A stretch of DNA of 64,000 nt from Phoebastria nigripes (Eukaryota > Chordata > Aves > Procellariiformes > Diomedeidae), in contig JAYKAV010002788.1 in NCBI GenBank assembly GCA_035582835.1, positions 124,001 through 188,000 on the forward strand, written 5' to 3'. Below, piece after piece: positions 59,578-64,000 of this stretch; position 1 is the stretch's first letter, and each line of letters begins with the position of its first letter. Position numbers and translations under genes: made by a program. A model generated the notes under the pieces. It did not search any database. It was not told where the DNA came from and worked only from the letters and a program-made list of their open reading frames with translations.

Positions 59578-62238
59578 GTACAGCCCGGGCTGCGAGGGGT
59601 ACGGGGTGCTGGGGTGCCCGGGGTACCTGGGGTACTGGGGATGTGGGGTGCCCCGGGGTACCTGGGATGCCGGGGATATGGGTGCCTCCCGAGTGCCCCC
59701 CGGGTGCCCGGGATGCTGGGGATGTGGGGTGCCCCCAGGGTACTCAGGGTGCCCTGTTTCAGGGTAAACTGGTGCCGCACACCCCCCCCAACACCCTCCC
59801 CTACCACGTGCACCCCAAACCACCCCCCAGCACCTGAAGGAGCCACTCATCCCTTGGGTGCAGGGGTGGGAGGCAGATAGGTGCCTGCACAGTGGACGAG
59901 GGTGTATTTTGGGGAGCTTCCCCCCCCCTGTTTTGGGGAAGGTGCCCCAGGGACTCGCACACCGCCATCCCCTGCCCGCTCGGCAGNTCCCCACAAAATG
60001 CATTGTGCTTCGATGGCGTCACTTCTGTGCCACCGACATGCGGCTGCAGGGAGAGCATCCCCTCCGGACCCCCCCGAGGCTGTCCCCTCCAGACCGTGGT
60101 GGCCGTGGCTCCTCAGGGAGCTGTGCCTGAGCTCAGCTGCCCGCATTGCCCATGGCCGCAGGTTGACGACCGTGTAGCATGACGGTGATCCCTTGTCAAG
60201 GTCACACCACAATAACCCAGTGATAACCAGGTTCACACGGTGATAACTGCCCGTGCTCTGCTCCCTCTCCTCTGCCTGGCTTGCGCCAGGGCAGAGGGAT
60301 GACAGCACCGAGCTGGGAGCATCCCTTGGGACTTGCGCCTGCTCACCTCGAGTGGTTGCAGCTCCATGCGTGGTCTGGAGAGGTGGAGCTGGGTCTGGCC
60401 AGATAGGTTCAGGGCTGGGGTCCCTGCATGTGTGGGGACACACGTGCCAGGAGTTAGGAGCCGGTGCTCCTGGGGATGGTGGCACTGGGAGAGCAGCACG
60501 GAACTGTATCCCAGATTTGATGTGGATGGTTTCCTTTGGGCCATGGATGAGCAGTTGTAGCCATCCTGGATGGACACGAAAGGAAACAGGGAGCATCTGC
60601 TTCCCAAATGGGTTTGGAACGGAGGGTGGAAAACAGCCTGTTGGGGTCCTGGAGCACATGGGGGGGGGCTGCCCCACAGGGAGTGGCTGCTGGAGGTGAA
60701 GATCGCTCACATCCGCAGCTGGGCTCAGGGACGAGCAGGAGATGGGGCATAGTCCAGGCAGTCACGGCTGGCAGGGGCCCTGGGCGGGCATGGCACGGCA
60801 TGGTGCTGGGGTGGGTGTTCAGGGGGGGTTTAGCCCCCACTCCTTGCCCTTCCCAGCACAGCGGGGGGCTGCGGTGCTCCATCCAGCACCCAAGCCGGCA
60901 CCGGCTCTGGCAGTAAGTGAGCACCGAATCCCTGCCCCGCTCCCCAGGGACCTGTTTAAGAGGTAGGGGCTGTTTGCCCGGCTGCGAGCTCTGGGATGCG
61001 TGTGTTTTGGCGATGCTCAGGCACCGGTGCTGAAATCCCATGGGAATGCCAGTGAGTCCTCGCTGGGGCAAAGGGCACCCCACTTCCCGCTGCCGCTTTT
61101 GATTTCAATCACAACCAGCTTTCCCCTGCCAGCACCGGCGCCGGCTCATTTCCCCACTAGCCACGTGCATTATCTGAGGGGGGCTCTTCAGAGGTGAGCC
61201 CCCAGTCTCACCATGCATGATGGCAGCAGGGGGCATGGACTGGGACCATGGACTTACTTTTTAATGACCATGATCAGTCATTCTGCAATTAGCAGGGTAA
61301 TCGGGTTTCTAGACCTTGCTCCCGTGGCGTGGATTGGCACATGTGGATTTTTATGGCTCGAAAAGCGCCATCGGTGACTTGTCGTGGGAGTGGGGAGCAC
61401 TGGGAGGACACCCGGGCCAGGCCTTCTCCCTTCCCTGCCTTCATCCCGTGACCGCTGATGGGGCCTCCCTGGCGCTGCCAGCTTCCCTGCGGCCAAACCT
61501 CAGGATTTGAGCATTTAATCCCCCTCCGGACTGTGAACCTTGTGGCATTTTGCATTCTCCCCAGGCTGGGCAATGCCGTCCGAGCATCGTGTCCCGCCGG
61601 GGGAGAGCCGAGGCGCAGCCGCTTGCCTGCGGCTCGGCTAAAGTCCTGCCGACCGCCCAGCTAATGTATAACATGGGCAGCCCCGCACCCGGTGTGCATG
61701 TTAACTTGCTTTCACAACCGGCGCAGTCCCTGCAGCTGCTGCCGTCTCCCTCCGGAGCATCCCCGGCGCAGGGCATCTGCATCCCCCTGCCTCCGGGTCT
61801 GCAGCGGAGCAGAGGTCTGCAGAGGGAAGCGTCACCTTGGGGAGGGGGTAAAACCCCACTGACTCTTAAAAGGGAGAAAAAGGAGGTGATGAAAGCCGAG
61901 GATGCCCTGCCACAGAGCCGGGCGCTTTGTGCATCCAGGCTCTTTTATATGGGATTTACAAATGCTGCCCGAAATGGCCCCCCCCACTTTTGCACAGCAA
62001 GACGCGCGGCTGCTTTTCTTCTTGCAAGAACATCTCCTGGGGAGAAGGTAGTTCTATTTATTTGCCTTGCGATTATGGAGGAATTTGAGCCCGTGCCAAA
62101 TGCTGCTTTCTCCCCAGAAACTGCAGCGACGTGGCTTTTGATGCGTCGGAGAGCACTTGCAGCCAGAGAGGGGCTGCCTGGCCCAGCAAAGCCCGTCTAG
62201 CTGACGGTCCCCGGGATAACGCCGCTGTCCCACTGCAG
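59578..62238 (+). other. Probable SLC19A1 first intron; no other gene seen
   Basis: About 2.7 kb between the candidate first-exon donor and the acceptor of the ATG exon. Apart from the minisatellite at 59595-59758 nothing is recognised. The true leader exon could instead lie inside this stretch. Confidence 0.5.
59595..59758. repeat. GC-rich minisatellite after the candidate first exon
   Basis: Degenerate units of the form GGGTACCTGGGATGCTGGGGATGTGGGGTGCCC, about 30-40 bp, three to four copies, starting some 15 bp beyond the candidate donor at 59577. Confidence 0.75.
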
Positions 62239-62428
62239 AGCCGGCAGAGCCATGCCCAAGAAGGATGATGACGCCAAAAAGCCAGCATCGGAGACGGTGC
62301 CGGACCAGCACTGGAAACTACAAGTCTTCTACCTCTGCTTCTACGGCTTCATGACACAGATCCGGCCCGGGGAGAGCTTCATCACCCCGTATCTCCTGGG
62401 GGCCGACAAGAACTTCACGCAGGCAGAG
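62239..62428 (+). CDS. SLC19A1: SLC19A1 first coding exon
   Basis: Acceptor TGTCCCACTGCAG ends at 62238; 13 untranslated bases precede the ATG at 62252. The context GCAGAGCCATGC has C at -3 where purines are preferred (Kozak moderate to weak). It encodes 59 residues ending DKNFTQAE, then donor GAG|GTGAGC. This ATG is chosen because it is the first in frame after the acceptor and gives an N-terminus comparable in length to mammalian SLC19A1. Confidence 0.95.
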
Positions 62429-63928
62429 GTGAGCCGTGGACAGCCTGTCCCCCCTGGTGTCCCCTTTTCCAGACATGATCACCACCCTGGGGCTGGCCAG
62501 AGCATCCTCCTGCGGTCCTGGGGCGTGGAGGGGTGCAGGCGAGCCATGTCCCGGGCAAGGCGGCATGTGGTGACACATGGTGGTGATTTTTTGGGGGGGG
62601 AAGGTGGTGTGGTATGGGTCCAGCTGGCAGCATGTCCCTGTCTCACCAGGCTGCGAGGTCACCCTGTCCCCTAAGTCCCAGGCTNAACTTTTCCTGGCAT
62701 AAGACTTTGTGCCCAGGCTGGCAACCAATTTTGGGGGGCGATGCCTGACCCTGCCCACCTGGGCAGCCAGTGGGATGGCAGGGGGGTGCCAGGCTGGGAG
62801 AAGCCCTGTCCCATCCCACNGGTGAGACCCTCCCATGCTGGTGCGGTGCACAGTGGGGGGCACAGTGCTGGGCGCCGCTGGGCTGCTTGCAACGACGGGG
62901 TTAGATGAGGAGGGGCCACATGTCGTCATCCCCCAACCAAGGGACGCTGGCCCCGGTCCCAGCAGGCTGCTGCATCCGTGGGAACGCCATGTTCCCAGCT
63001 CAGGAGGGTGCCGGGGCTCAGCCAAGCCCCCAGCCGAGCGCGCCGCGGGCCACATTCCTCCCCGAGGAGGTGCTGTGATGGGGGTCAGCAGCTGGTGCCC
63101 ACCCAAACCGCGTTCCTCCGGGCCGGGGGCATCCCGCAGGGATGTGTCCCATGCTCAGCCCCTCCTTGCACACACGGCAGGTGACCAACGTGATCATGCC
63201 GGTGCTGACCTACTCCTACATGGCCGTGCTGGTGCCCATCTTCCTGCTGACGGACTACCTGCGCTACAAGCCGGTGCTGGTACTGCAGAGCCTGAGCTAC
63301 ATCTCCATCTGGCTGCTGCTGGTGTTGAGCACCTCCGTCCTGGCCATGCAGCTGATGGAGTTCTTCTACAGTGTCACCATGGCTGCCCGCATCGCCTACT
63401 CCTCCTACATCTTCTCCCTTGTCAGCCCGTCCCGCTACCAGCGTATGGCCAGCTACTCCCGCTCCGCTGTCCTCCTGGGCGTCTTCACCAGCTCGGTGCT
63501 GGGCCAGCTCTGCGTCAGCTTGGGCAACGTCTCCTTCCTCACCCTCAACTATGTCTCGTTGGGCTTCGTCAGCTTCGGCCTCGTCCTCACCCTCTTCCTC
63601 AAGCGGCCCCGGCGCAGCCTCTTCTTCAACCGGCCCGAGGGGGCTGACGACGGGGCTGCGCCTGCCGAGCTGGACAAGATGGCTGGGGGGGACAGCGGTG
63701 GGGTGAAACGAGGCTGGCAGGAGGCAACGCTGTGCCGTATGCTGCGGGAGGTGGGAGCATTGGCCAGGCAACCCCAGCTCCGGCTCTGGTCCTTGTGGTG
63801 GGTCTTCAACTCGGCTGGTTACTACCTGATGCTGTACTACGTGCAGATCCTCTGGAATGAGATCTACCCCGCCACAGACAACAGCCGGGTGTACAACGGA
63901 GGGGTGGATGCTGCCTCCACGCTGCTGG
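62252..63928 (+). CDS. SLC19A1: Reduced folate carrier SLC19A1, N-terminal part (two coding exons, cut by window end)
   Basis: SLC19A1 (RFC1) is a plasma-membrane major-facilitator-type anion exchanger that imports reduced folates and antifolates and, in mammals, cyclic dinucleotides. Exons 62252-62428 and 63181-63928 join in phase 0 and give 308 residues plus the first base of a glycine codon, against 591 in human. The first seven membrane segments are visible, from YLCFYGF (about residue 28) to LWSLWWVFNSAGYYL (about 261-275). Conserved features include the RPGESFITPYLLG signature with E41 (human E45), sequon N54-F-T (human N58), LLTDYLRY with D84 (human D88) and R129 in TMAARIAYSSY (human R133). 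The numbering offset is -4 because the N-terminus is shorter and begins MPKKDDDAKK. The TM6-TM7 loop is also diverged. Transcribed away from PCBP3. Confidence 0.97.
62429..63180 (+). other. SLC19A1 intron between coding exons
   Basis: 752 nt, GT-AG, GC-rich with G runs (about 62590). Two isolated Ns. No repeat or gene seen. Confidence 0.85.
63181..63928 (+). CDS. SLC19A1: SLC19A1 second coding exon (large)
   Basis: 748 nt from acceptor CACACACGGCAG, starting VTNVIMPVLTYSYMAVLV, to donor CTGCTGG|GTACAC, leaving phase 1. It encodes TM2 to TM7 and the cytosolic TM6-TM7 loop. The remaining exons lie beyond the window; 63929-64000 is the start of the next intron. Confidence 0.96.
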
Positions 63929-64000
63929 GTACACTCGCCTGGGCTGGGGACACCGGGGATGCGGGGGGACACCCCTGTCCCACTGCACCCCCTGGGAATG

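Overview
This is vertebrate nuclear DNA, almost certainly from a bird. Two orthologous genes are recognisable exon by exon. A typical avian CR1 LINE 3' end (terminal ATTCTATG octamer repeats) lies at about 17765-17879. Interspersed repeats are otherwise sparse, introns are compact, and GC-rich simple repeats are abundant. The species cannot be named from the sequence. Isolated single N calls occur throughout, but none falls inside a coding exon. A 6-base N gap lies at 56459-56464.

Left part (about 740-24346, minus strand): the coding region of PCBP3, the third poly(rC)-binding protein (triple-KH RNA-binding protein), in 13 exons with GT-AG introns. Joining them gives 1,020 nt, i.e. 339 residues plus stop, starting at the MESKVSEGG methionine. 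Coding content includes three KH domains with GKKG, GKGG and GRQG loops, two micro-exons (24 and 33 nt) inside KH1, an optional 60-nt phase-1 cassette exon, a NAGNAG tandem acceptor, and a short terminal exon followed by a 3' UTR with one canonical AATAAA.

Middle (24347-62238): about 38 kb between the first recognised PCBP3 coding exon and the first SLC19A1 coding exon, with no protein-coding gene I can support. It should hold the PCBP3 5' non-coding exons/first intron, the intergenic region and the SLC19A1 leader. Landmarks are an AT-rich low-complexity-poor block (about 36950-38300), a candidate 5' exon at 38530-38620, two old antisense CR1 scraps, a CpG island at about 55900-56560 with a 95-bp duplication around the N gap, about 1 kb of C-rich minisatellite (56560-57545), a 28-base poly-C run (58908-58935), and a second CpG island (58980-59577) with two oppositely oriented ACTACA-type motifs.

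Right end (62239-64000, plus strand): the first two coding exons of SLC19A1 (reduced folate carrier), 308 residues plus a split codon, truncated by the window edge inside the following intron. The head-to-head arrangement of PCBP3 and SLC19A1 agrees with the order and orientation I know for human 21q22.3. The two proteins have no known shared pathway; their adjacency looks like conserved synteny, not a functional cluster. I found no novel defence-like or biosynthetic system here. The items worth a second look concern splicing and promoter architecture.
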